NCBI GenBank assembly: GCA_012845835.1
Contig: JABAKD010000028.1
Span: 6,122,796-6,186,795 of the forward strand
Direction of reading: 5' to 3'
From: Undaria pinnatifida
Lineage: Eukaryota; Sar; Phaeophyceae; Laminariales; Alariaceae
DNA: 64,000 nt
The notes beneath the pieces were generated by a model. The model was not told the origin of the DNA. It did not search any database and saw nothing but the letters and a program-made list of their open reading frames with translations. Both the position numbers and the translations under genes were made by a program. Below, piece by piece: positions 23,601 to 30,019 of the stretch. Positions within the stretch are counted from its first letter, which is position 1. Each line of letters begins with the position of its first letter.

Positions 23601-25454
23601 GGTTACAAGTGTCATGTACTGTGTATCACTGCAACTGCAACAGCACCACCACCACCACCACCGCCACCACCACGACCAACACCGCGACTACCAACACCAC
23701 CACCACCATCACCACTAGTTCCAACAATAACTACAACCACGAGTATCACCACACCAACAACAACATCAACCAACAACCACTACAACAACTACTACGCCAC
23801 CGCCACCACCACCACCACCACCATCACCACCACTGCCACCATTACCAACAATAACTACAGCTACCACCACAACCACCAACACCCACAACACCAGCACCAC
23901 CAACCACTACAGCCACCGCCACAACCAACACCACAATACCCTAACCACCAACACCAACAGACAACGGACAACAGCAAAAGCTGCACCGACTTCCCTCACC
24001 CACCCAACACCAGCGTAGAACACTCCATAAACTCCCGGAACTCCGACATGGAGAACTCAAGTATCATCATCTACTTCGGGGAAAAACAGCAACCACCACC
24101 ACCAGCAACAACACCAACAACAGCACCACCTTACCACCAACACGACCAAGAACAACAACAACAACAACAACAACAACTCACCCAACAGCTGAGTGTAGCA
24201 GTGTGTAAACTCTTGGAACTCCGACATGGAGAACAAAAGTTTCATCATCTGCTTCAACGCCTTGAATCCCCAGATGCCCTGCTCCTCCTCTTTCCCCATG
24301 ATCTGCGGCAGGATAATGATTGGTTGGCGTATTCAAGCAAGGAAAGCAAAGCACAACGATGAGTTAAATAATCGGCGGCCAGATTTAAATATCTGCGGCG
24401 GGAATATGATAGGTTGGTGTATCGAAAAAGCGCAACGAATAAATGATCTGCGCCGGGACTATGAATCGCGGGTGTATTGAAGCAAGGCAAGCAAAGCGCT
24501 CGAGTGACAATACGACAGGTCTTACCAATCGCCTAGGATGAGCGGCAAGCAGTTCGAGTACTTTATCACGAGACCACCATTCTGTGCGCGTCGTACATCT
24601 CCGTACGTTGCACTACGGGCACACCCCCTTCCTCGTCAGCTCGGGCTGCTTCGCGTGACCTATACTGTAACCGTCAAAGCTTTTCAACACCTTCCCCGTC
24701 TATACTGTGGTCAAAATAACCCAAAGGGCTCAAGGTCAGCAAGACGCCAATACAACCCGACCCAGCCCAACCCAATCACTCACGCGCTATCGCACACCAA
24801 CCCAACCCAACCCAACCCAACCCAACCCAACCCAACCCAACCCAACCCAACCCACCCCACCCCACCCCACCCCAACCCAACCCGACCCGATCAAGGCCAG
24901 GTACACATCACTGGTATGCATATATCCAACGTGATCGGCAAAAACGAATCCAAGGCCCACGTAATGCCCAACAACGCCCCTCCCCCCCGCCCCCCCCTCC
25001 CCACCAACTCTGCTCCATGAACACTTACAACACTTACGATGCCCCCGTCGCGGCAGTATAGGGATGAGAGGGTCTGATGGTCATACAGACGACGGTCGAA
25101 CATGAAAAATCTAACACCTCCCCTCCCCTCCCCCTTCAGTGAAAACCCGACGTGCTCCGTCCCGACATTAAAGGGGTGAGAGGGTCTACACCATATGTTC
25201 GTACGACTTCGGCTATGCATGAAGTGAGTACACCCTCCCCCCCCCACCCCCCTTCCCCCCCTCCCCATCTCCGCATCTAATTTATTGGTCACCTCTCGGA
25301 AGGCTTCGACCGCGGCCCTCGGGTCCTCCTGCTTCAAGCCCTTGGCGGCGTAGTAGCTGTTCTCGAGGTCCACATCCGTCTCCTCCTCCTCCTCGTCCGA
25401 GTACTCGAAGTCGTACTCTTCCTCTTCCCCGTCGCCCCTATTGCAAAGGATCAC
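921..25454 (-). CDS. CSN2: COP9 signalosome complex subunit 2, 11 exons
   Basis: CSN2 is a PCI-domain scaffold subunit of the COP9 signalosome, which removes NEDD8 from cullin-RING ligases. Exons in transcript order: 25437(or ATG 25454)-25293, 24302-24182, 23143-23014, 22283-22173, 9145-9017, 8098-8002, 7757-7674, 6843-6697, 5696-5598, 5122-4979, 1118-921. All phases join without a stop, giving about 473 residues against 443 in human. Diagnostic segments are YDFEYSDEE and [14 protein letters not shown] (exon 1), [13 protein letters not shown] (2), [14 protein letters not shown] (3), [13 protein letters not shown] (4), [14 protein letters not shown] (5), [18 protein letters not shown] (6), [14 protein letters not shown] (7), [17 protein letters not shown] (8), [10 protein letters not shown] (9), the winged-helix part [15 protein letters not shown] (10) and [13 protein letters not shown] (11). 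Exon 11 has about 25 extra Ala/Gly-rich residues compared with animals. The start is uncertain: either ATG at 25454, or a small upstream exon spliced to an acceptor at 25438. Intron 6 uses a GC donor. Intron 4 is about 13 kb and hosts transposons. Confidence 0.95.
1315..1440 (-). pseudogene. Decoy copy of the CSN2 exon 11 acceptor edge (copy 2)
   Basis: On the minus strand an intact CACAG acceptor at about 1392 is followed by sequence reading [17 protein letters not shown], homologous to [17 protein letters not shown] at the true exon start (1118). The reading frame stays open for about 25 codons. It could act as a cryptic acceptor, but it has no continuation to the conserved C-terminus. Confidence 0.75.
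1525..1650 (-). pseudogene. Decoy copy of the CSN2 exon 11 acceptor edge (copy 3)
   Basis: This is a third copy of the same junction. The acceptor AG has mutated to GG (CTGG before CCAACCAG) and a one-base shift breaks the frame. It contains the same CAAACGCTGCAGAGG-type core, on the plus strand, as the segments near 1068 and 1345. Confidence 0.7.
2147..4240. mobile_element. Foldback-type element with long inverted arms, in CSN2 intron 10
   Basis: The left arm (about 2147-3045) and right arm (about 3607-4240) are inverted copies of one another. They include the segments around TGACCGATTATGACGCC and around TATTGGGGCAAACG. The palindrome GGGGTATACCCC occurs near 2162, 2405, 3989 and 4207, twice per arm. 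The left arm has an extra stretch of about 240 bp near 2430-2660. The centre holds another short element (3145-3320). No transposase is visible, so it is non-autonomous. The open frames within it are mirror images between the arms, which argues against genes. Confidence 0.8.
3145..3320. mobile_element. Short inverted-repeat element nested in the foldback centre
   Basis: It starts CAGTAGTGCCGGTATGTGCC and ends with CACTGTAGCGGGCAACCC. It is related to the segments at 72-268 and 30878-31030. It sits in the single-copy loop between the two foldback arms. Confidence 0.6.
4349..4395 (-). pseudogene. Decayed copy of the CSN2 exon 10 donor edge
   Basis: On the minus strand this reads [11 protein letters not shown] and then a stop, against [14 protein letters not shown] at the real exon 10 end, followed by TCAG and a GT. 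With the true edge at 4979 it brackets the minisatellite between them. This indicates that the array grew out of a duplication of the exon 10/intron 10 junction. Confidence 0.7.
4440..4978. repeat. 39-bp minisatellite made of exon 10 donor junctions
   Basis: About 14 imperfect units are built on CCGACCGCACACCTGATC followed by TATGCTGCGTTCACGC (plus strand). On the transcribed strand each unit contains GATCAGGTGTGCGGTCGG or a variant. This is the real exon 10 end GATCAG joined to its donor GTGTGCGG. The last unit runs straight into exon 10. Several units keep the exact CAG/GTGTGCGG junction and others have mutated it. Confidence 0.85.
5140..5275. repeat. Duplicated acceptor-proximal segment of intron 9
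   Basis: GAGGGAGCCGGTCACATATT near 5133-5160 is repeated as GAGGGAGTCAGCCACATATT near 5231-5255. Both are followed by a TACGTAC/TACGTAT-CCGG segment. The first copy lies next to the exon 10 acceptor. A purine-rich filler separates the copies. Confidence 0.6.
5826..5960. repeat. Dispersed repeat CTTTCGAGrCGGAGcACCGTTCCT
   Basis: A segment containing TTTCGAGGCGGAGCACCGTT, then a GGCGCTC-ATTACGGTTC-TTCCATATA-type tail, recurs at 48430-48540 with GGCGCTCCTTTCG and TTCCATATATGAC. A shorter match lies near 26620-26650. It is a small dispersed element of unknown type in CSN2 intron 8. Confidence 0.5.
6465..6640. repeat. Dispersed repeat GACTACGGCTATGCATGAAnTGAGTAC plus poly-C
   Basis: Two units lie here (about 6465-6500 and 6590-6640). 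Further units are near 8585-8650, 8865-8905 and 25195-25245, with a weaker match at 62775-62820. Each runs into a C homopolymer. The AAGTGAGTAC core at 25218 and 845 looks like a plus-strand 5' splice site. All clear copies lie in CSN2 introns or the 3' flank and point the same way, with one possible inverted copy near 5775-5800. Confidence 0.6.
6848..6887. repeat. About 40-nt poly-G (poly-C in the transcript) at the exon 8 acceptor
   Basis: On the transcribed strand this is an almost pure C run ending in CGCCCCCAG directly before exon 8 (starts 6843). It appears to serve as the polypyrimidine tract of intron 7. Confidence 0.85.
7085..7610. repeat. Microsatellite and minisatellite block in intron 7
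   Basis: A GACA/GACAGACA-rich stretch (about 7135-7215) is followed by a roughly 41-bp minisatellite based on CCATCTATCATCCCCACCCC (about 7395-7600, at least three units). The long Pro/His/Thr frames here are products of the repeat. Confidence 0.8.
8617..8653. repeat. Poly-C run of about 35 nt
   Basis: This homopolymer follows a unit of the GACTACGGCT dispersed repeat in intron 5 of CSN2 and passes into a CCA triplet repeat. Confidence 0.9.
9553..9718. repeat. (GAAC)n tetranucleotide array
   Basis: About 40 near-perfect CGAA/GAAC units, interrupted once near 9707. All six frames stay open, giving repetitive NERT and SFVR peptides that should not be annotated as proteins. It lies in intron 4 of CSN2, about 400 bp from the exon 5 acceptor. 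Confidence 0.97.
10085..10240. repeat. Direct repeat flanking the intron 4 transposon cluster, left copy
   Basis: It shares GCCAATGAGG, a GGAGGG/GGGGG-rich middle, AGTACACGA/AATACACGA and AATAGTAGCGCATAC/AATAGCGCATAC in the same order with 21755-21910. The two copies are in the same orientation and enclose the hAT gene and related fragments. A third GCCAATGAGG occurs at 9889. Confidence 0.55.
10300..10700. repeat. GGCGGTAA subterminal repeat block of hAT-type ends, left
   Basis: Many GGCGGTAA motifs, with two near-identical copies of a roughly 85-bp unit around ACGACTTTGACGGAAGCGG and TGCAACACGGCGGTAATTTT. Homologous blocks lie at 18395-18830, 20215-20345 and 21105-21655, all in the same orientation. 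Two of these follow hAT-type start codons, which suggests this is the promoter-side end of the hAT element family. This copy has no recognisable body attached. Confidence 0.7.
10781..12764. mobile_element. Putative non-autonomous DNA element with GTACCCCGATT inverted ends
   Basis: GTACCCCGATT starts at 10781 and its reverse complement AATCGGGGTAC ends at 12764. Both sides also carry inverted GGCTGGGCCCT and CCAGTA/TACTGGC motifs just inside. About 2 kb lies between. The open frames are short and unrecognised, and no transposase is visible. Target duplications are not obvious, so the boundaries are provisional. Confidence 0.5.
12662..12735. repeat. CCAGTACAGTAGTACTG minisatellite
   Basis: Three to four tandem units of the partly palindromic CCAGTACAGTAGTACTG lie at the right end of the putative 10781-12764 element. 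A related palindrome sits near 10940 at its left side. Confidence 0.8.
12771..12828. repeat. Two tandem 28-bp units with telomere-like CCCTAA
   Basis: Two copies of AACCCTAACCTTCCAAAGG followed by TTACCTTT lie just outside the right end of the putative element. They contain isolated CCCTAA motifs but are not a true telomeric array. Confidence 0.75.
13248..18224 (-). CDS. hAT superfamily transposase, four exons, apparently intact
   Basis: The product is a cut-and-paste DNA transposase of the hAT (hobo/Activator/Tam3) type. Exons: 18224-17705, 16042-15549, 15273-14918, 14430-13248. All junctions are GT-AG, the phases agree, and the product is about 850 residues with no stop. Residues 1-70 are a Ser/Ala/Gly-rich linker. 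A BED-like zinc finger lies at about 86-150 (W89, C108, C118, H142, H147 in [12 protein letters not shown]), although the usual C-x2-C spacing is not seen. The first catalytic Asp is probably D289 ([14 protein letters not shown]) and the second D364 (FTVDQGGN). The Cys/His element CNCHHVN is at 383-389, and TRWTSQF at 456-462. The C-terminal dimerisation region holds [11 protein letters not shown] (about 727) and the catalytic Glu in [14 protein letters not shown] (E775). It is on the same strand as CSN2 and wholly within its intron 4. Whether it is active cannot be read from sequence; the family assignment is firm. Confidence 0.94.
16240..16785. mobile_element. Inverted-repeat pair inside intron 1 of the transposase gene
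   Basis: The segment at 16240-16305, containing GTCGATACTCATCGTTGC and AAGCTGCGTA, is repeated in inverted orientation at about 16700-16785. Related partial copies lie at 12290-12355 and 31785-31860, and a trace near 34955. This looks like a small TIR element of about 550 bp that inserted into the hAT gene's intron. Confidence 0.6.
17425..17456. repeat. Perfect 13-bp hairpin, 6-nt loop
   Basis: GTAGTCTATAGTA, loop CATACA, then TACTATAGACTAC. It is an exact inverted repeat in an AT-rich part of the transposase gene's first intron. Function unknown. Confidence 0.9.
18395..18830. repeat. Subterminal repeat block upstream of the hAT start codon
   Basis: GGGCGGTATC and CGGTAA motifs, plus a (GTT)n run at 18495-18521 ending in CTCACATTAAC. 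The segment after 18640 parallels 10295-10460. The (GTT)n-CTCACATT junction recurs near 26263-26283 and 33374-33412, so it may be an end of a dispersed element. The block probably contains the element's 5' end and promoter. Confidence 0.65.
18959..19135. repeat. Tandem repeat of about 75 bp with a palindromic core
   Basis: Two full units and a partial one contain CCGGGAACGCAACATGCCGG and CCGCCTTCGGCGG. The latter is a perfect short hairpin. A single related hairpin unit lies near 20083-20112. Confidence 0.8.
19190..19288 (-). pseudogene. Truncated second copy of the hAT transposase N-terminus
   Basis: On the minus strand it begins [15 protein letters not shown], matching [18 protein letters not shown] of the intact gene, and stops after 32 codons. 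The untranslated sequence before the ATG (TTCTGCTGGACC on the plus strand) is also conserved. No BED finger or catalytic region follows nearby, so this is a solitary 5' end left by deletion or rearrangement. Confidence 0.75.
20215..20345. repeat. GGCGGTAA subterminal block, third copy
   Basis: It has the same order of motifs as 10365-10460: TTGACGGAAACGGTAAAAC, a TATGCCGG variant, then CGGCGGTAATGCAACACG. It lies between two hAT 5'-end fragments. Confidence 0.7.
20412..20735. repeat. Tandem repeat of about 106 bp, three units plus a partial
   Basis: Near-identical units contain GCGGGCAATAAGCTACTTCT and ATCGGGATTGAGCAGTCTC, ending in an A-rich segment. The high identity implies recent amplification. 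The last partial unit joins the hAT 5' fragment at about 20740. Confidence 0.92.
20740..20908 (-). pseudogene. Third hAT N-terminal fragment with an expanded 21-bp repeat
   Basis: The ATG (20908) and upstream sequence match the intact hAT gene. After MSGADSS the homologous Ser/Ala/Pro linker continues in a shifted frame as [21 protein letters not shown], where SVPPAAS is repeated by five tandem 21-bp units (GAAGCAGCAGGCGGGACTGAC on the plus strand, about 20752-20856). No downstream transposase domain follows. It is therefore a frameshifted solitary 5' end. Confidence 0.7.
21105..21655. repeat. GGCGGTA subterminal block, fourth copy
   Basis: It follows the third hAT 5' fragment as 18395-18830 follows the intact gene. 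It starts with GGGCGGTATCCAGT and contains GGCGGAGGCGGAAAAACCAA twice (about 21471 and 21587). Confidence 0.7.
21755..21910. repeat. Direct repeat flanking the transposon cluster, right copy
   Basis: This is the counterpart of 10085-10240: GCCAATGAGG, a GGGGG-rich middle and TAGTAGCGCATACAAATAA in the same order. It lies about 260 bp upstream (in plus coordinates) of exon 4. Confidence 0.55.
22284..23013. other. CSN2 intron 3, A-rich
   Basis: A-rich sequence with short purine runs, AACAAA-type repeats and one C run (22952-22969) next to the exon 3 donor. CAAACTCCCGCCCAACC is repeated in tandem near 22645-22690. I see no element or gene here. Confidence 0.6.
23640..23960. repeat. CAC/CAA triplet-rich tract in intron 2
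   Basis: Interrupted CCA, ACC and AAC triplets. A single CCCTAACCCTA match occurs just before it (23527-23537). Confidence 0.85.
24000..24065 (-). pseudogene. Decayed copy of the CSN2 exon 2 donor edge
   Basis: On the minus strand this reads [18 protein letters not shown] and then GTGGGTGAG, against [18 protein letters not shown] plus GTGAGT at the end of exon 2 (24182). It lies about 170 bp downstream in transcript direction. The copy continues to the junction and keeps a possible donor. Confidence 0.75.
24391..24498 (-). pseudogene. Two decoy copies of the CSN2 exon 2 acceptor region
   Basis: On the minus strand the real acceptor reads CAATCATTATCCTGCCGCAG before ATCATG. Two upstream copies read CCTATCATATTCCCGCCGCAG-like and GATTCATAGTCCCGGCGCAG before AT. 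Each is preceded by a recognisable copy of the adjoining intron (GTATT and AAGCAAGG motifs on the plus strand). All three keep a usable GCAG. Confidence 0.75.
24757..24895. repeat. (CCCAA)n array
   Basis: About 20 CCCAA/CCCCA units with a drift to CCCAC in the middle, in intron 1 of CSN2. Confidence 0.92.
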
Positions 25455-25589
25455 ATATATGTATGAACTGTGTGAACTGTATGAACCGTATGAGAGTGTG
25501 AAAAGTGTGAAGCATGGAGCTTATGAAGCCTACGAGATGTGTGAAACGCGCGACACGTTTGCCTTAAAAGTCGCCGAAGGGGCCGATGG

Positions 25590-26470
25590 TTAATTACTGA
25601 GTAATGAAGGTTGAGTGATTACCGTGATGGTTGGGTGTTACATGTTAAATATTGAGTACTGGGTCTGAGTGTTGAGTCTTGAGGGGTGAGAGTTGAGCGT
25701 TTTTTGTGGATGTTGAGTATTGGGTATTGAGCATTGAGTGCTGATTATTGAGTGTTGAGTATTGAGTGCGAGTGTTGAGTGAGTAGATGGAGCGTTGAAG
25801 TGTTGAGTATCATGAGTGCTTCATATGATTGTCGAGTGTTAAATGTTGAGTGTTAAGTGTTGGGTCTGAGTATTGAGTGCGAGTGTTGAGCGTTGATTGT
25901 ATACGTTGAGCATTGAGTATTAGGTGTTGAGTATTCAGCGCTGAGAATGAATGCTGAGTATCGAGCGTTGAGTGCGAGTGTTGAGTGTTGAGTATTGATT
26001 GCTGAGCGTTGGGCGTTGAGTGTTGAGCGTTGAGTGCTGGGTGTTGAGTTGAGTAATGCGCGTTGAGTGCTGAGTGGTGGGTTGAGTGTTGAGTATTGGG
26101 TGTTGAGTGAGAGTGTTGAGTATCGAGTACTGAGAATGGGTGTCGAGCATATGTGTCGAGTGTTGGACGTTGACTGAGTGTTGAGAGAGAGTTGAGTGCG
26201 AGTGTTGAGTGTCGGCTGTGAGTGCTGAGTGCAAGCGTTGAGTGTTAGGAGTGAGTCATCGTTGTTGTTCTCACATTACCTCGCAAAAGCAAATGTCCGT
26301 GGGTGTTGAGTGACAAGCATAGTGTTGATAGTTGAGTGTTGAGTGTTGAGCTTTGAGCGTTGAGTGTTGAGTGTCGCTCTTGTTGGGTTGACCGCTCATT
26401 CGTGTTCATTTTCATGCCACCGAAGGGACCAATGATTGATTGATTTGACGAGTGCTGAGTGTGCTGAATG
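25590..26470. repeat. Degenerate 7-bp satellite, GTTGAGT
   Basis: Nearly 900 bp of GTTGAGT, ATTGAGT and GAGTGTTGA permutations. The minus-strand Ser/Thr/His/Asn-rich frames are products of this repeat. Confidence 0.93.
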
Positions 26471-27165
26471 TTGAGCGGTTCTGCCCGAGGGCCCGCAAAA
26501 GTCTCGGTGCTGCCCGTCAGCGCAGGCGTCGAGAACCGCACCCGTTGATAGGGGAGACGTCGGCGGCGCCGGGGGTCTCATTTGCTGCTCGCCTTAGTCA
26601 TTTGGCCATTGTCCACGCATCCCTTTCGAGAGACGGAACATCTTTCCTAATCCTAATAGCCACCTCCGACACTCAGGTGCTCAGTGTGTTTCGGATGGGG
26701 GAGGAGTAATAATCCTGTCGTGCATGGCGGTGGAGGGGGGGAAGGGGGGCACGATTGACGTCCCCAGCTTGCCGAAAAAGAAATGGCCCACTCGCGTTAT
26801 TTGCCCCTCTGAGTTTTGCTGCCTAAAGCAAAAGCAAAAGGTTAGCACCTGCCAGACTCGCCTTATCGTTACATGGCGACAAAAAGCAGGTTTTGCGGTC
26901 GGTCGCAAGTCGCGAGGCAAAAGGGTAAACCACGGGTGCTGCTGTTTGGTACACTCCGCTACAGGTACTCAAGTCTATGGGTGGGTCTGGATAGTTTGGG
27001 AGGTGAAGCGTGAGAGTCCCCAGCTTGTCATGTCCCCGGGGATACAGACTCCCGCTACCTCGCATCAGGGTTTCGAAACCTCTGCTGCTGTCTAGAAGTC
27101 TGTGCATGCTCGTACGAGGCGCAGTACGAGTAGTATGATACCGGTAGCATGTTCACGAGCGATGC

Positions 27166-27240
27166 AATCAACAGCAGCACCAGCAGCAGACATCAGCAGC
27201 AGCAGCAGCAGCAGCAGACAGCAGCAGCAAGTAGCAACAT
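27166..27240. repeat. (CAG)n triplet tract
   Basis: Interrupted CAG repeat, longest run about eight units. The open frame MHARTRRS across it has no recognisable homology that I can see. Confidence 0.85.
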
Positions 27241-28609
27241 CACCTGACTTACGGAAACATAACTATCACACAGGTATTTTTTTCGGATTTGTTCGTTTGT
27301 GCCCCAGGCAAAACCTGCGCCCGTTAATTCAAGGGTATGGTCTTCTTCATGGAGGAGATGATCCACAAGCAGTGGTCACCGATAGTAGCATGTCTCTAAC
27401 TTGGCGGGACTCACATTGTTGGTAGGTGCTGCGAGAAGAGTGTGATGAGTCGAAGACTCAAAACGAGATGTACACAATTGAAGGGTTTCCACATAAAAAA
27501 ACGATGTCTCTCGACACCGGGAGGCAGGGGTAATATCGCGGCCCTCAGCTGCTGGTCTTGTGGCGTATTCCAGTGTTCCTGCTTGAGTGCCTTGTCGTAC
27601 GAGGGCTTTCCTGACCATGTCGGCCATTCTGCGAAGAGCACGACCCCTTTCGTGGATGAAAACGGTGGAGCGGCGAGCAGCTTTGCTCCCGGCACCGACA
27701 CAAACGGCACGTCCTTTCGGGTGAGTTGTTGCTCGGCTTTCACAGCAGTTATACCCTGTACCTGGTGTGTAGCTGCTCCCCTCTGATCACGAGGCGAGGA
27801 TGCACTGCTTCTACCTTCTACGGCTGTAGCATACCTGGTACATGACAGGCTTCGTTTGCAATCCTAGTACGCGTGGCCTACGGCCTAGGTTGTTGTTTAA
27901 CCGCAGACCACTAGTGTCGCTGAAAATGACACAAATCTGCTCTCTCGTATTGCTGGTACATCCATTGAGCATTGGCAAATGTCATGTACGGTGCGAGTAC
28001 GTCGATATTTAGAGACTAAGCCGGCTCCTCCAGACAAACGTCACGAGTGAACTTAGCAAGGTATCATCTCGCAATCGTGGAATCAAACGCAGATACAAAT
28101 TGGTTTCGCAATACTGGAAGAAGAGAGGTGATATAAGGCAGCCCAAGAGACAGCAGTCTCCAGGAGAACGAAGCCTCTGGGAACCTGCTACGAAGTGAAA
28201 AAGGGGGAGGAGCAACAGAAGTCGGCCATCCCCCCTCCCAGCTTGAATGTTCGTCTCGTAAACTGGTATGATAAGACGCCCCTTAGTATCCATAAACAAC
28301 ATCTATCATGCCATTGGCATCCCTGTTGCTACCCCCCACGATCATCTTGCGCGATGTTCGCAGGAGGGTGATACTCTGGGGTGAGAGTCCAACCCAATAA
28401 TTGCATAATGGACAGACGCTTTATCAGTTTTCATGTGGGTACCATGTCCCCGGGTCCTACGCGCCCACGAATATAGTCGAAACCCCAGCACCTCTCAGAA
28501 CCTCAGAATGTTCCGATAGAGTTCCTTGGGTATGTTTCACGGTATCTAATCATCTAGACGGGACGGACGAAAATGTTGTGAGTTATTTGGCGAGAAAATA
28601 AAACCAAGA

Positions 28610-28880
28610 CTGGACGGGATGGGACGGTACAAATGGGGATTCATATCGTTGACCGGACGGGACGGGACGGGACGAGACCGCGGGTGCACAATTTTTCATC
28701 GGAACAGAACGGTAAACACAATGGTTTGGTTTTTCACGACGGGACCGAACGGAAAGTATACTTTTTCACGACGGGACGGGACGGTAAATATAATTTTTCA
28801 CGACGGTACGGGACGGTAACTATAATTTTGCACGACGGGACGGGGCCGTAAATATACTTTTTTCTCCCCGGGTCGGAACG
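28610..28880. repeat. GACGGGACGGGACGGTAAA minisatellite
   Basis: Five to six diverged units of about 31-50 bp. The common part is TTTTTCACGACGGGACGG followed by TAAATATAA. Confidence 0.85.
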
Positions 28881-29569
28881 GTAAAAATGATGGTCACGCC
28901 GCATACGGAACCAAAAGCGGAGTAACCTACAGTTAACTTGCAGTATGCTTGCGAGAGGATGAATTTGAGGTGATTGTTCCTTGCTCCTTGATCGTGTAGT
29001 ACAAGAATATGTGTGCGTGTTGTTTGTGGACCGGTGGTTTCTCGTTCGCGTCGGGGACGGGGCCGAGTTTGATCAGGGACAAGCAGGTGGTGTCATTGCT
29101 CAGACGAATTCGAGATACAAGGTCCGTGATCGGGTATGGGCAACGGCGCCGCCGCCGTTGTCACGGTGGAATTGCTGTAGCACGGTCCAGCGCTTCCCGA
29201 GAACGCCCCCCCCCTCCCACCCCTTTAGTCGTATCGTTAAGAGAGCTGAATATGAATGGGTCATGTATTGCGAGAATTGAGAGCTTGTCGCGCGTTCAGG
29301 GTGCCACCCCCACGAGCTCACAGTGCAATTTATGCGACATATGAAAAGAGCCCGTATTGGCGGCGGGAGGCGCAATATCTTAGTGGGCGATCCAGTGTAA
29401 AAGGCGGTGGAAGTCGGACGCGTACAAGAAGGTATGCTCTCGCCTAGGGAACGCGGGATAGTATATGACCACCAGTACCGGTGCTGCTGCAAGCCGGCAG
29501 CCAGTAAGGTTCGCATGCACTTCCCATTTCCTCGACGACCGACAGTAGCGGAGTCATCCCACGGTAGGA

Positions 29570-29745
29570 AGGCGGCAGAGGGTTCTGAGAATTTTCTGAG
29601 CTCCTAGCATGAGGACGGAGCTCAATATCTCACACGAAAAATGGCTTCGAAGGGCATTCGCTCGCGCAATCCGACCAGTACGTCCTGCGCGCTAGCCCTA
29701 AAACAGCTATACTCGCAAGAGTATTTGACAAACCGGTAGTTGCCT
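29570..29745. mobile_element. GAGCTCCT family element, copy 1
   Basis: It shares TTCTGAGCTCCTA, GAGCTCAATATCTCAC, CGAAAAATGGCTTCGAAGG and CGCGCAATCCGACC in order with 37925-38105, and less fully with 33205-33300. 41105-41280 is an inverted copy. It is a dispersed element of about 175 bp. Confidence 0.65.
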
Positions 29746-29764
29746 TCTTGAACGCGCATGAATA

Positions 29765-30010
29765 GTAGCAATGAATAACAGCACCGCCGCCGCCACGAAC
29801 AACAATAACGACAACACATATCCAAGGACAACAAACAACAAGGCAGCAACAACCAACAACGGCAACGACAACAGACAACAACGCCGCCAACACCACCGCT
29901 ACCAAGAACAGTAAGCAGCAATTTGCAGCAACCAACAACAGCTAGCACCACCACCACCACCACCAACCACCAATACCATTACCAACGCCAACACCGTTAA
30001 CAACGCCACC
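29765..30010. repeat. CAA/CAC triplet-rich tract before the bL9 exon
   Basis: An AAC/CAA/CAC repeat directly precedes the acceptor at 30018-30019. It supplies a weak polypyrimidine tract at best. Confidence 0.75.
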
Positions 30011-30019
30011 GCTTTGCAG

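Larger units (their letters stand above)
25455..30019. promoter_or_regulatory. Divergent intergenic/5' region between CSN2 and bL9
   Basis: CSN2 reads leftward and bL9 rightward from this 4.6-kb interval, so promoters and missing 5' exons of both should lie here. I could not place them. 25590-26470 is a satellite. 26470-27170 and 27240-28560 are the least repetitive parts and the best places to look. No TATA box or initiator can be assigned with confidence. Confidence 0.4.

Noticed and set aside
24757-24900. CCCAA array as telomere
   Set aside because: The unit is CCCAA/CCCCA, not CCCTAA, and the internal TTAGGG tract elsewhere suggests the canonical telomere motif.
25935-26541. Minus-strand Ser/Thr/His/Asn-rich frames
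   Set aside because: Translation of the GTTGAGT satellite.
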